A stretch of DNA of 14,507 nt from the NCBI GenBank assembly GCA_947253735.1, contig CAMYAU010000030.1, forward strand, positions 1 to 14,507, written 5' to 3'. Below are positions 1 to 7,209 of this stretch, one piece after another (within the stretch, counting starts at the first letter, position 1; each line of letters starts with the position of its first letter). The stretch comes from an uncultured Varibaculum sp. (GTDB lineage Bacteria; Actinomycetota; Actinomycetes; Actinomycetales; Actinomycetaceae). Made by a program: the position numbers and the translations under genes. The notes beneath the pieces were generated by a model. The model was not told the DNA's origin and did not search any database. It saw nothing but the letters and a program-made list of their open reading frames with translations.

Positions 1-1900
1 AGTCTGCGGAACAAGCCTTACAGGCCAGACATAAATCAAGCACCTGCCAAATTTCAGGGTCAGACAAACTGTGAAGCAGTCCCCCATTTGTAGCTTCCTG
101 CAAGATACGCGCCCTACCGCGAGTAGCGTCCTGTTCACGCCCAGTTGCTAGGAATGACGGACACATAAACCCGCCCGCATTACTGTTATCAGCCCGACAT
201 TTGCCAACCCCGGTGCAACGATGAAACGCGTCGGTCAGGCTGCCATCGTCCTCGGAAAAAGCAAAACCTTCCGGGTGAGCCTGGATAGCACCTGCTTGGG
301 AGCGGCGGATGTTTTCTTCTACCCCGTCCGGGCCTGCAGGGCCAGTCAGCACCCCGGGATTCATCAGATTGTCAGGATCAAATAAGGTTTTTACCTGCGC
401 AAATAAACCCACAGCTTCCGGGGAATACATTTTAGGCAGCAGCTCAGATCGTGCCCGGCCATCCCCGTGCTCCCCAGAAATCGAACCTCCATATTTTCCG
501 ACTAACTGCGCAGCGGCGAATAGGAAGTCCCGCGATTTCCCTAGCCCCGCAGCGCTTCCTAGCGGCATATTTAGCCGTACATGCACGCATCCGTCCCCGA
601 AATGTCCGTAAAGGAGTCCATCCAATTCGAACTTTTCTAACAGCTTCTGAAAATCCTGTAGATAAGCTGCCAGATTTTCTGGTGGAACCGCCGCGTCCTC
701 CCAACCAGGCCAAGCCTGATCCCCCTGGGGAGTACGGCCTCCCAATCCCGCTCCATCTGCGCGGATCCTCCAGATAGCAGCCGCATCAGCTCCGGGGGGA
801 TAAATCATGACTGCCTCTCCGCTAGCCCCGGAAGCAGCCGCGAGTTCCCGCGCCCGCTGCAAGGCCGCGTCCTCATCTAGACCTTCCCCGCCTACCTCGC
901 ACAGTAGCCAACCGCTACCTTTGGGCAAATCTGGGACTGCGCCTGGGCCTTTATGCTGGCTAACCACTTCTACCAGCCGAGCATCCATACCTTCCACGGC
1001 CAGGGGCTTTAGTGGAAGAATCCGAGGCACGGCAGCGGCAGCGGCAATCATATCGGCAAACCCCAGCGCCACCAATACGGGAGCTTTAGGTAGAGGAACG
1101 AGGCGCACGGTCGCTTGGGTGATTACTCCCAGGGTGCCCTCGGTGCCAGAAAAGAAAGGAGCCAGGGCGGGACCATTTTCGGGCAGCAGGTGTTCCAGGG
1201 AATAACCGGAGACTTGACGTCCAAATCTCCCAAACTCGGTGCGGATGATGGCTAGATTCGCTGCTACCAGGGATTTCAACCCCGGGATTTGTCGGATTTG
1301 CCTATCCGCAAGCGGCGTATTCTGAGAGGATTCTGGTAGGTTTTGCGGGGTTTGTCCGGCGATAATCTCACGCCCTAACCCATCGATGAGCCGCAACTCT
1401 AGAACATTATCAGAGGTACGCCCATAGGCAGTGGCGTGTGGACCGCAGGCATTATTACCGATCATCCCACCAATGGTGCAGCGCGAAGAGGTAGAGGGAT
1501 CGGGTCCGAATCGCAACCCATACGGAGCTGCCGCCTGCTGCAACTGAGCTTGTACCACCCCGGGTTCTACGATCGCGTAGCGCTTTTCGGGGTTAATTTT
1601 TATGATCCGATTCAAATGGCGCGAGTAGTCGATTACCACCCCCGGGCCAATCGCATTTCCCGCACACGAGGTACCTGCACCCCGGGCAGTGACTGGCATC
1701 TGGCATTCCCGAGCTAATCGCAGCAATACCCGCAGGTCATCTTGATCTTGAGGACAGACAATCACCTGTGGGGGGATCCGATAGTTCGAAGAGTCAGTGG
1801 CGTAAACTGCACGGTCGGCGCGAGAATCTAGCACTTCTCCGCGGAACTTTTCGTGCAAGCGCGAGCGAAAGGTGCGGTAGTCACCTGCCCCGATAGCCAT
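1..1900 (-). CDS. FAD-binding and Fe-S-binding dehydrogenase (YdiJ / D-2-hydroxyacid dehydrogenase type), C-terminus beyond window
   Basis: The frame is open from the ATG at 1900 to the window edge, giving 633 residues with no stop. A Shine-Dalgarno AAAGGTGAG lies about 5 nt upstream of the ATG. The N-terminal FAD-binding (PCMH-type) domain shows GAGTS at 74-78 and DPST at 134-137. The FAD-oxidase C-terminal domain shows HFGDGCVH at 433-440 and SGEHGDGRAR from 475. An Fe-S module follows, with C562-X5-C568, C580 in MCPSF, and CLACKAC (C624, C627, C630). Family members are usually about 950-1020 residues, so roughly a third is missing, probably including a second cysteine-rich region. They oxidise D-lactate, D-2-hydroxyglutarate or related 2-hydroxyacids and pass electrons through flavin and clusters to a carrier. 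The exact substrate cannot be read here. The gene is 138 bp from its upstream neighbour, with an inverted repeat between them, so it probably has its own promoter. Confidence 0.9.
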   Translation of the reverse strand, partial: MAIGAGDYRTFRSRLHEKFRGEVLDSRADRAVYATDSSNYRIPPQVIVCPQDQDDLRVLLRLARECQMPVTARGAGTSCAGNAIGPGVVIDYSRHLNRIIKINPEKRYAIVEPGVVQAQLQQAAAPYGLRFGPDPSTSSRCTIGGMIGNNACGPHATAYGRTSDNVLELRLIDGLGREIIAGQTPQNLPESSQNTPLADRQIRQIPGLKSLVAANLAIIRTEFGRFGRQVSGYSLEHLLPENGPALAPFFSGTEGTLGVITQATVRLVPLPKAPVLVALGFADMIAAAAAVPRILPLKPLAVEGMDARLVEVVSQHKGPGAVPDLPKGSGWLLCEVGGEGLDEDAALQRARELAAASGASGEAVMIYPPGADAAAIWRIRADGAGLGGRTPQGDQAWPGWEDAAVPPENLAAYLQDFQKLLEKFELDGLLYGHFGDGCVHVRLNMPLGSAAGLGKSRDFLFAAAQLVGKYGGSISGEHGDGRARSELLPKMYSPEAVGLFAQVKTLFDPDNLMNPGVLTGPAGPDGVEENIRRSQAGAIQAHPEGFAFSEDDGSLTDAFHRCTGVGKCRADNSNAGGFMCPSFLATGREQDATRGRARILQEATNGGLLHSLSDPEIWQVLDLCLACKACSAD

Positions 1901-1928
1901 AACTCACCTTTCTTTACTTTTACCGTTA

Positions 1929-1958
1929 ATCTTATCTGTTCCCCGCTACGCCCTTAAA
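1929..1958 (-). promoter_or_regulatory. Candidate promoter of the FAD/Fe-S dehydrogenase gene
   Basis: On the minus strand a -10-like TAAGAT (1929-1934) lies 28 nt before the ATG. A weak -35-like TTTAAG (1953-1958) sits 18 nt further upstream. The -10 matches the consensus at four of six positions and the -35 at three, so this is a weak prediction. It is helped by its position between the inverted repeat and the ribosome binding site. Confidence 0.3.
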
Positions 1959-1963
1959 CCCTA

Positions 1964-1995
1964 TTAGTGTCAGAATTATTTATTTCTGACACTAA
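1964..1995. promoter_or_regulatory. 12-bp perfect inverted repeat, probable operator upstream of the dehydrogenase gene
   Basis: The arms TTAGTGTCAGAA (1964-1975) and TTCTGACACTAA (1984-1995) are exact reverse complements around an 8-nt A/T-only spacer. The repeat lies 63 nt upstream of the dehydrogenase ATG and 43 nt after the stop of the preceding gene. There is no T run on either side, so it does not look like an intrinsic terminator. Its place just upstream of a candidate -35 suits a regulator binding as a dimer. Which regulator is unknown; I do not recognise the motif as LldR or GlxR. Confidence 0.5.
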
Positions 1996-2038
1996 GGGGG
2001 TCTACAGCTGACATTTATAGCATTTACCCAGGTAAACG

Positions 2039-2959
2039 TCACCGTTCAACTGCCAGCACAGGTCGCTGTCTTACCAGCGATAAAGACAAAGTGAGCAGAC
2101 ATAGAAAATACGCGAAAAATCTATAGGCGGGCACGGCCTTAAAAATGCCCAGGAACTCTAGTGCTACCAGGCAGTAGCCATAGATTGCTGCCCAAAAAAT
2201 AAATGTTGTCCAGTCTTTGGGCCCTTTAAAAGTCAGGCGCGTTTTCTTAGTTACTACCTGCCACAGCGAAATTACGAAAACAAAACCCCAGAGCATCAGG
2301 AAGGCCAGGGGCGCGAACCACTCATCGGTTAGTTGATTGACTTTTAAAGACGCGGCGGAGGCGATTCCTACGAAACCCACGCCTGCCAGACCGATAGCTA
2401 AGGTAACCACGGCAATCAATAGTTTTGACTTTGGTCGGGGCTGACGCTGCCAAAAGCGCTGATTTAAATAGACGATCATCGGGGTTTCAAAGAGGTAACC
2501 CAAGAAATTCACCCAGATTACGCTCATGAACGTATGGTGGTTAATGGTCAGCGTAATCGGACGGCCTTCCCAAATCCAAAATCCCCCGTTTAGCCTAATA
2601 GCTGCCACATCCAGGAGAAGATCCATTGAAACCACTAGCCAGCCCGTGAGCAGTGCCGTCAACCCTCGCGATAACCTGATTTTTTTCGCTAATCTAAGCG
2701 CCGCAACCGCTACTCCGCCCCACATTAGTCCCCCAAAGAAAGGGAACTGGTTGGGAGCCCAACCAATGCTAATAAAATACTGTGAACTGTAGTGATAGAT
2801 TTCGGTAAACCGAACTGCCAGCATTTCGAGGGCGAAACCTGCCAGTGCCGCCGAGAAAAACAGGCTCACCTCATACCAGTTTTTCTTCCTTAAGATATCG
2901 GTAACCAATAATGCTGTAAGCAGGTAACAGATAATTTCGAAACTGTTAATCCAATTCAC
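2039..2959 (-). CDS. Polytopic membrane protein resembling the carotenoid-biosynthesis DUF422/CruF family
   Basis: An integral membrane protein of 306 residues when started at the GTG at 2959; residue numbers here follow that start. About nine hydrophobic segments can be seen, near 5-22, 30-49, 72-91, 100-121, 144-165, 179-202, 214-236, 251-273 and 278-296. The pattern resembles DUF422 proteins: a Glu in the second helix (E45) followed by a Y-H-Y motif, then MDLLLD (112-117) with G-F-W-I-W after it, and NFLGYLFE further on. CruF-type members hydrate carotenoid ends, but no carotenoid genes are nearby and the resemblance is by eye, so the function is uncertain. I chose the start because AGGAGG lies 8 nt before this GTG. 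A GTG three codons upstream has AGGAGG directly abutting it, leaving no spacing. The stop is TGA. A distant relation to other membrane enzyme families is possible. Confidence 0.75.
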   Translation of the reverse strand: MNWINSFEIICYLLTALLVTDILRKKNWYEVSLFFSAALAGFALEMLAVRFTEIYHYSSQYFISIGWAPNQFPFFGGLMWGGVAVAALRLAKKIRLSRGLTALLTGWLVVSMDLLLDVAAIRLNGGFWIWEGRPITLTINHHTFMSVIWVNFLGYLFETPMIVYLNQRFWQRQPRPKSKLLIAVVTLAIGLAGVGFVGIASAASLKVNQLTDEWFAPLAFLMLWGFVFVISLWQVVTKKTRLTFKGPKDWTTFIFWAAIYGYCLVALEFLGIFKAVPAYRFFAYFLCLLTLSLSLVRQRPVLAVER

Positions 2960-2967
2960 CTTGTCCA

Positions 2968-2973
2968 CCTCCT
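2968..2973 (-). promoter_or_regulatory. Ribosome binding site that decides the start of the DUF422-like gene
   Basis: AGGAGG on the minus strand is followed by 8 nt (TGGACAAG) and then GTG at 2959. The upstream in-frame GTG at 2968-2966 overlaps the last base of this motif and so cannot be served by it. Confidence 0.75.
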
Positions 2974-3053
2974 AACAATGAGTCTAGAGAAAAACCCTTA
3001 CGAGAGTATTGCTCCCATAAGTCTTTTCTGCGGCTAACCCGAAAATCACTTAG

Positions 3054-3089
3054 AGGTATAGCGGCAAGTGCGAGCTTGCCGCTATACCT
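3054..3089. repeat. 15-bp perfect inverted repeat (stem-loop)
   Basis: The arm AGGTATAGCGGCAAG (3054-3068) and its exact reverse complement (3075-3089) flank a 6-nt loop, TGCGAG. The stem would be very stable on either strand. There is no T run after it in the minus direction. It lies 4 nt from the next stem-loop, so the two form a back-to-back pair, as in REP/BIME-like repeats. Confidence 0.75.
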
Positions 3090-3124
3090 AAAAGGGGGTC
3101 GGCGGGATAATCCCGCCGACCCCC
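3090..3124 (-). terminator. Probable intrinsic terminator downstream of ppdK
   Basis: The arm GGGGGTCGGCGGGA (3094-3107) pairs exactly with TCCCGCCGACCCCC (3111-3124) around TAA, giving a 14-bp G+C-rich stem. Read on the minus strand, the direction of ppdK transcription, the stem is followed by TTTT (3093-3090). It lies 188 nt past the ppdK stop codon. The U run is short, but the stem is strong. Confidence 0.6.
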
Positions 3125-3162
3125 AGGGGTGTTATGAAAATAGCTCAGGGAATGACTGCCAA

Positions 3163-3190
3163 GTTTCCCTGCCCTTCCGGGCGGGGAAAC
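3163..3190. repeat. 12-bp near-perfect stem-loop
   Basis: The arm GTTTCCCTGCCC (3163-3174) pairs with GGGCGGGGAAAC (3179-3190) around TTCC. In a plus-strand RNA the single odd pair is a G-U wobble. In a minus-strand RNA it is a C-A mismatch, and the loop is GGAA, a GNRA tetraloop. No T run follows on either side. It could be part of the 3' end of the ppdK message, stabilising it. Confidence 0.5.
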
Positions 3191-3311
3191 CGAGCACCAT
3201 CACTTTCAGGCTAGCAGTTACCCGCAGCGATAAACCCCTGTTTGACTAGAAAATAGTCCCTCAGGTAAATCGGCTACACACTTTTAGCAACCAACTTCAG
3301 CCTGAACTCCA

Positions 3312-6041
3312 CTAGGCAGTAGCGTCCTCTCCGGATCCCTCAATGTTCTCCAAAGCTACCACGCGACCAGCCTCCAAACGAGCCACTGCCACCCGGAAGG
3401 GGGAGCAGGACACATAGTTCAAACCAACCTTGTGGAAGAAGTGAATAGATTCGGGATCGCCACCATGCTCACCACAAACCCCAAGTTTGATTCCAGGATT
3501 AGTGGAGCGACCACGAGTTACCCCTTCGTTCACCAGGCGACCCACACCGTGAGTATCAATGGTTTCAAACGGAGAAGTACCAAACACACCCTCTTCAATG
3601 TACTCAGGGAAGAATACGCCCTCACAGTCGTCGCGAGAGAAGCCCCAAGTAGTCTGGGTTAGGTCGTTGGTGCCGAAGCTAAAGAAGTCAGCTTCTTTAG
3701 CCAAAGACTCTGCAGTTATCGCTGCCCGCGGCAACTCGATCATGCAGCCAATCGGGATATCTAGGGTGACCCGGGCAGCCCCGCAAACCTCACCGATAAC
3801 TTTTTCGGCACGGTCACGGATCAGTCCTAGCTCGGTAATCGAACCGACCAACGGAACCATGATCTCGGGGCGGGGATCTAATCCCTGTTTCTTCAAATCA
3901 GCTGCCGCGCTTACCAGAGCACGAATCTGCATCTCGAAAAGCCCTGGCATCCAAATACCCAAACGGACCCCGCGCAGACCCAGCATCGGGTTAGCCTCAT
4001 GCATCCTACGTACTGCCGCCAGCATCCGCTGATCGTCAGGATCAACCTGACCTTTGGCTTTTTGCAAAGCGACCTTAACTTCCAATCCGGTCAGATCCGG
4101 TAGGAACTCGTGCAGCGGCGGGTCAATCAAACGCACAGTCATCGGTTTGCCGTCCATAACCCGCAGCATTTCAGCGAAGTCACGTTCCTGCAGTTCTCCG
4201 AGCTTAGCTAGAGCGTCTTTACGATCCTTAGAACCTTCATCAGATAAAATCGCGTGTTCGACTAGCGGGCGCCGATCACCCAAGAACATATGTTCAGTGC
4301 GGCATAGCCCAATGCCGGTGGCTCCGAATTCAACCGCTAACTTAGCATCCTTCGGATTATCCGCATTAGCACGTACCTGCAGCTTGGCACGGTCATCGGC
4401 CAGTTCCATCATCCGATCGACGCAGCGTACCAGATCTTTCAGGTCGTCATCATCGTCACAGGCTTCCAGCCCGGCCTCTAAACCAGCTTCTAGATAAGTG
4501 GTGACCGGAGAATCTTGAACCGGAACATCACCTTCGAAAACTTCACCGGTGGCGCCATCAATAGCAATTACGTCACCCTCGTGGAAAGTCTTACCGTCAA
4601 CCGTCAAGGTACCGGCTTCCACATCGATCTCTAACGCTTCCGCTCCACACACACAGGTCTTACCCATACCGCGAGCAACCACCGCCGCGTGGGAAGTCTT
4701 ACCGCCCCGAGCGGTTAGCACGCCCTCGGCAGCAACCATTCCTGCCAAGTCATCCGGGTTAGTTTCCCGACGTACCAAAATACAGGTTTTACCAGCTGCT
4801 TTTGCCGCTTCCGCCTGCTCATTATTGAAGGCGATTCCCCCTACGGCAGCCCCCGGAGAAGCAGCCATACCGGTAGTTAACCGCACCCGGTCCGAATCTA
4901 CATCGAACTGCGGGAACATCAGCTGGGTAAGCTGTTCGCCAGTGACGCGTTCTAGCATCTGATCCTTGGTGATCAGGCGTTCCTCGTTAAGCTGTACCGC
5001 AATCCGGAAAGCAGCAGCCGCGGTCCGCTTACCCACCCGGGTCTGCAGCATCCACAGCTTACCTTTTTCAATTGTGTATTCAATATCACACATATCCTGG
5101 TAGTGGGTTTCCAGGCGACGCATGATCTTGACTAGCTCTTTATAAACCGGTTCATTAACCGTCTTTAGATGAGACAGAGGTTCGGTATTGCGGATCCCCG
5201 CCACCACGTCCTCACCCTGAGCATTCATTAGGAAGTCACCATATACCCCGGATTTACCGGTGGAAGGATCCCGAGTGAAGGCCACGCCAGTACCGGAATC
5301 ATCACCCATATTTCCGAACACCATGGTGCAAATATTTACCGCTGTGCCCAGGGAATTCGGGATCCGTTCCCGGCGGCGATAAATCGCTGCCCGCTCAGTG
5401 TTCCATGAACGGAAGACTGCCTCCACTGCCATATCCATCTGGGTGCGCGGATCCTGTGGGAAATCACTGCCGGTTTGTTCTTTAACGATCTGCTTAAACT
5501 GCGCGGTTAGATCCTGCAGGTTTTCGGCAGTCAAATCAACGTCAGCACTCGCCCCAACCTTTTCTTTCATGGCATCCAGCGCATCGGCAAACAGATCCCC
5601 ATCAATCCCCAGAACCGTTTTGCCGAACATTTGCACCAGGCGACGGTAAGAGTCCCATGCGAAACGGGCAGACCCGGACATTTTAGCCAGGCCTGCGACC
5701 GAACGGTCATTAAGTCCCACGTTGAGGACGGTTTCCATCATTCCCGGCATCGAGAACTTTGCACCTGAGCGCACTGATACCAGTAGCGGCTCCTCCTCGT
5801 CCCCTAGGGTACGTCCAATCTGGTCTTCTACCCCGCGTAGTGCTTTGGTTACTTCCGGAACCAAGCTTTCGGGAACCTCATTATGTTTGAGATACGCCCG
5901 GCAGGCGTCGGTGGTGATCGTAAAACCGGGGGGAACGGGCAAACCTAGATTGGTCATCTCCGCCAGGTTGGCACCTTTGCCTCCCAGCAGGTCTTTCATA
6001 TCCTTGTTGCCCTCGGCGAACGTGTAGACATACTTTGCCAT
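3312..6041 (-). CDS. ppdK: Pyruvate, phosphate dikinase (PPDK)
   Basis: A cytoplasmic enzyme that interconverts pyruvate + ATP + Pi and PEP + AMP + PPi. It is 909 residues, close to the usual 870-900 of bacterial PPDKs. The N-terminal ATP-grasp region begins with KDLLGGKGANLAEM (16-29) and has the Arg/Gly-rich RSGAKFSMPGMM near 91-102. The phosphohistidine domain carries GGKTSHAAVVARGMG with catalytic His451. The C-terminal PEP/pyruvate barrel shows GLCRTEHMF (578-586), CMIELPRAA (766-774), SFGTNDLTQ (788-796) and GVCGEHGGD (854-862) with Cys856. All expected active-site motifs are intact. The linker at 517-534 holds a short LEAG repeat and an acidic run. The ATG is preceded by GGAGG at 10 nt, and the N-terminus matches the family start. 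The gene is divergent from the DUF3152 gene. No PPDK regulatory-protein gene is visible in this window. Confidence 0.97.
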   Translation of the reverse strand: MAKYVYTFAEGNKDMKDLLGGKGANLAEMTNLGLPVPPGFTITTDACRAYLKHNEVPESLVPEVTKALRGVEDQIGRTLGDEEEPLLVSVRSGAKFSMPGMMETVLNVGLNDRSVAGLAKMSGSARFAWDSYRRLVQMFGKTVLGIDGDLFADALDAMKEKVGASADVDLTAENLQDLTAQFKQIVKEQTGSDFPQDPRTQMDMAVEAVFRSWNTERAAIYRRRERIPNSLGTAVNICTMVFGNMGDDSGTGVAFTRDPSTGKSGVYGDFLMNAQGEDVVAGIRNTEPLSHLKTVNEPVYKELVKIMRRLETHYQDMCDIEYTIEKGKLWMLQTRVGKRTAAAAFRIAVQLNEERLITKDQMLERVTGEQLTQLMFPQFDVDSDRVRLTTGMAASPGAAVGGIAFNNEQAEAAKAAGKTCILVRRETNPDDLAGMVAAEGVLTARGGKTSHAAVVARGMGKTCVCGAEALEIDVEAGTLTVDGKTFHEGDVIAIDGATGEVFEGDVPVQDSPVTTYLEAGLEAGLEACDDDDDLKDLVRCVDRMMELADDRAKLQVRANADNPKDAKLAVEFGATGIGLCRTEHMFLGDRRPLVEHAILSDEGSKDRKDALAKLGELQERDFAEMLRVMDGKPMTVRLIDPPLHEFLPDLTGLEVKVALQKAKGQVDPDDQRMLAAVRRMHEANPMLGLRGVRLGIWMPGLFEMQIRALVSAAADLKKQGLDPRPEIMVPLVGSITELGLIRDRAEKVIGEVCGAARVTLDIPIGCMIELPRAAITAESLAKEADFFSFGTNDLTQTTWGFSRDDCEGVFFPEYIEEGVFGTSPFETIDTHGVGRLVNEGVTRGRSTNPGIKLGVCGEHGGDPESIHFFHKVGLNYVSCSPFRVAVARLEAGRVVALENIEGSGEDATA

Positions 6042-6100
6042 AAGTTAATGGCCTCCATTTATATTTTCAACTGCGCTATGTAGCGATTCTTTCGTTCCTA

Positions 6101-6138
6101 ATCTTAACAGGTAAAAGTGAGACTCTAGGCCTTGAGTC
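6101..6138 (-). promoter_or_regulatory. Candidate ppdK promoter region with an 18-bp dyad
   Basis: A -10-like TAAGAT (6101-6106, minus strand) sits about 60 nt upstream of the ppdK ATG. There is no good -35 at the expected place. Instead an imperfect palindrome, GACTCTAGGCCTTGAGTC (6121-6138), with 8 of 9 dyad positions matching, covers it. Repressor or activator control of ppdK is an inference. A small palindrome, CGCTATGTAGCG (6074-6085), would lie in the leader of such a transcript. Confidence 0.3.
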
Positions 6139-6272
6139 CCTGAAGTAAAACCCAAGAGAAACTATTCGAGCTTTTCGCAAAACTTCCCGACAAAATTTTT
6201 AGCAATTTTACGCACCTAGATCTCCTTAGATCAGAAGCAATCGCCGTTTCAGCAGCGGGGCAGCCAAGTTGA

Positions 6273-7139
6273 ATGTCTCAATCGCATAAACTATTCACTG
6301 TGTCAGAGTATCCCCCTAGGAGGCAGCGCCTGCGATCCCGAGCTAGCCGCTCGCGCCGGCGCTCGGATTGGAATTTACTTATTCGCGCCTCCTCGCTCGC
6401 AATGGCATTGACTATCACCTTCATTTTGATCATTTCCGCCATGCCGCGAGCCCCAAAAAATACTGAAGCGGAGCAGACTGCCCCCACTTTGCACTGGACA
6501 GCAGTCCCGATTACTAACCCTAAACAGGAGACGAAAGGCCCCGCGGTTGCGCTACAGGTAAAGGGAGATCTAGCGGGGGGAGAAACTTCCAGTAACATTC
6601 CACAGTCTGCCTCTGGAACAACCTCAGTAGTCCCTGGTACTTGGCCAGGACGTGGCACCGGTAAGGTTTATTTTTATCGAGTTGAGGTTGAAAACGGGCT
6701 TCCTATTGACGGCAAAATCGCCGCGCAAAGTATCCATGCTATTTTGAACGATCCTCGTGGATGGGGCGGAAGGCAAGGCGCTATGTCTTTTACCCGTACC
6801 GACGGCCAAGCTGATTTTCGGATAGTTATCGCTAGTCCCTCGCTCACAGATAAGCTTTGTGCTCCATTATCCACCAACAGCGTGTCCAACTGCCGCAACG
6901 GTGACAATGTAGTGCTTAACGCACACCGTTGGATAGGGGGCGCCAAGATGTGGTTCCAAAAAGGTAAGACCCTGACTGATTACCGCATTTACGAAGTTTC
7001 CCACGAAACTGGGCACTGGTTAGGGCACGGGCATCTGTTTTGTCCCCAGCCCGGGGGACTCGCTCCCGTCATGCAACAGCAAAGCTCAGATGGCGGAGAT
7101 AACCTAGGATGTATTCCCAACGGTTGGGCAAATCCCTAG
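6273..7139 (+). CDS. DUF3152 membrane-anchored metzincin-like putative zinc protease
   Basis: A protein of 288 residues. An Arg-rich N-terminus (16-30) is followed by one hydrophobic segment (about 36-57), which suggests an anchor with the C-terminal domain outside the cell. A Pro/Ser/Thr-rich linker runs from about 60 to 127. The DUF3152 domain covers about 128-288. Its key feature is HETGHWLGHGH (244-254), matching the metzincin HExxHxxGxxH zinc motif with His244, His248, His254 and catalytic Glu245. APVMQQQ (264-270) may supply the Met-turn. Cys196, Cys207, Cys257 and Cys280 could form disulfides. DUF3152 is an actinobacterial family; its substrate is not known to me. The ribosome binding site at 6273 is poor. 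An AGGAGG at 6318-6323 lies inside the gene, but the only in-frame start-like codon behind it is CTG at 6330, so I keep the ATG. Confidence 0.88.
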   Translation: MSQSHKLFTVSEYPPRRQRLRSRASRSRRRSDWNLLIRASSLAMALTITFILIISAMPRAPKNTEAEQTAPTLHWTAVPITNPKQETKGPAVALQVKGDLAGGETSSNIPQSASGTTSVVPGTWPGRGTGKVYFYRVEVENGLPIDGKIAAQSIHAILNDPRGWGGRQGAMSFTRTDGQADFRIVIASPSLTDKLCAPLSTNSVSNCRNGDNVVLNAHRWIGGAKMWFQKGKTLTDYRIYEVSHETGHWLGHGHLFCPQPGGLAPVMQQQSSDGGDNLGCIPNGWANP

Positions 7140-7209
7140 ACTTGCCGGCGACAGCTTATGTTGAGGTTGCGTTCAGGACTACTTCAGGAGGCTCAGGAAG
7201 AATAAAACC

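Larger units (their letters stand above)
2969..3311. other. Intergenic region with three stem-loops
   Basis: This stretch separates the PPDK stop from the ribosome binding site of the DUF422-like gene. I see no coding frame with a ribosome binding site or recognisable product. It contains stem-loops at 3054-3089, 3094-3124 and 3163-3190, listed separately. The segments 2974-3053 and 3191-3311 look unstructured. No convincing -35/-10 pair for the downstream gene was found, although one would be expected between 2974 and 3053 if the terminator at 3094-3124 works. Confidence 0.7.

Noticed and set aside
309..1717. Several plus-strand open frames opposite the dehydrogenase
   Set aside because: They are antisense shadows of an unbroken minus-strand gene with clear domains. 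They have no family resemblance.
3125..3200. Possible tRNA or 4.5S SRP RNA (TAGCTCAGG and CGGAAGGGCAGG look-alikes)
   Set aside because: There is no T-arm or acceptor stem for a tRNA. The SRP domain IV asymmetric loop and its conserved AGCAG are missing. Only a simple stem-loop with a GGAA loop is supported.
6318..6332. AGGAGG followed 6 nt later by in-frame CTG inside the DUF3152 gene as an alternative start
   Set aside because: CTG starts are very rare, and nothing else supports the shorter form. It would still keep most of the basic region and the membrane anchor, so the biological call does not change.
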